DNA from: Dehalococcoidales bacterium
Lineage (GTDB): Bacteria > Chloroflexota > Dehalococcoidia > Dehalococcoidales > RBG-16-60-22
Direction of reading: 5' to 3'
NCBI GenBank assembly: GCA_030639445.1
Contig: DAOWCR010000082.1
Span: 1-5,464, forward strand
DNA length: 5,464 nucleotides
Positions 5,228-5,464 of this stretch are shown here, piece by piece. A model generated the notes under the pieces. The model made no database searches. It was not told the DNA's origin and was given only the letters and a program-made list of their open reading frames with translations. The position numbers were made by a program, and so were the translations under genes. Numbering within the stretch: the first letter of the stretch is position 1; every line of letters begins with the position of its first letter.

Positions 5228-5464
5228 ATGGACCTCACCAACAAAGTAGCCATAGTTACCGGCAGCGCCCGCGGTATCGGGCGGGAGATTGCCCTGAAGC
5301 TGGCGGAGGTGGGGGCGACGGTAGCGGTCACGGACATAGCCAGTGCCGAGCCGGTGGCCGAGGAAATCAGGGCACTGAAGCGGCCGAGCCTGGCCGTCCC
5401 GGCGGATGTGGGCTCGGCGGCAGACGTCGCCGCGCTGGTGGACACGGTGGTGGCCAATTACGGC
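5228..5464 (+). CDS. fabG: 3-oxoacyl-ACP reductase FabG-like short-chain dehydrogenase (3' end outside window)
   Basis: The frame is open from ATG 5228 to the window edge, giving the first 79 residues of a classical short-chain dehydrogenase. KVAIVTGSARGIGREIA (6-22) is the first strand with the TGxxxGxG dinucleotide loop (11-18). VAVTD (32-36) is the second strand, and ADV at 59-61 contains the Asp that contacts the adenine. The expected NNAG and catalytic Ser-Tyr-Lys lie beyond the window. Placement after fabD supports FabG, which reduces 3-oxoacyl-ACP in chain elongation. Asp36 at the end of strand two usually points to NAD(H), while Arg15 in the loop is common in NADP(H) enzymes, so the cofactor is undecided and another SDR role cannot be excluded. 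A strong AAGGAG site (5216-5221) sits six bases before the ATG. Confidence 0.87.
   Translation, partial: MDLTNKVAIVTGSARGIGREIALKLAEVGATVAVTDIASAEPVAEEIRALKRPSLAVPADVGSAADVAALVDTVVANYG

Noticed and set aside
5152..5457. - strand open frame opposite fabG
   Set aside because: It is Ala/Thr/Ser-rich and antisense to the well-supported short-chain dehydrogenase start.

Overview
The window reads as a piece of a GC-rich anaerobic bacterial chromosome. Gene content and protein style suggest a Chloroflexota (Dehalococcoidia-like) genome or metagenome contig. That placement is inference from the ferredoxin-fused EtfA, the zinc-type L32 and the fatty-acid gene order, not from a marker gene. All supported genes are on the + strand.

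Left block (1-2099): an electron-transfer operon. It holds the last 38 codons of an acyl-CoA dehydrogenase, then etfB with an ATGA start/stop overlap, then etfA 13 bases later. EtfA carries an N-terminal 2[4Fe-4S] ferredoxin domain and EtfB has a DGDT-type nucleotide-binding motif. Together they resemble the dehydrogenase-EtfBA complexes of anaerobes that can bifurcate electrons between ferredoxin and an acyl-CoA substrate.

Middle block (2100 to about 3316): visibly more AT-rich than either side, with its own near-consensus promoter. It encodes a small 79-aa protein of unknown function, overlapped (TAATG) by a retropepsin-like clan AA aspartic protease gene. The protease gene is full length except for one in-frame amber codon at codon 37. 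Next comes about 430 bases without a credible gene. This stretch holds a 20-bp palindrome, four perfect hairpins with stems of 8-12 bp, and a 31-bp imperfect tandem repeat. The block looks like an acquired, decaying insertion between two housekeeping operons.

Right block (3317-5464): a promoter with a perfect TATAAT box, then yceD (DUF177), rpmF (ribosomal protein L32), fabD (malonyl-CoA:ACP transacylase) and the start of fabG, which runs off the window. This is the classic ribosome/fatty-acid synthesis cluster. Two things stand out. FabD has glycine where the malonyl-carboxylate-binding arginine is expected. A copy of the GA-rich repeat found just before the operon promoter recurs in the fabD-fabG gap.

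No tRNA, rRNA, CRISPR array or transposase was seen. No completely new system is evident. The best leads are the FabD active-site substitution, the ferredoxin-fused ETF, the amber-interrupted protease pair and the hairpin/repeat cluster.
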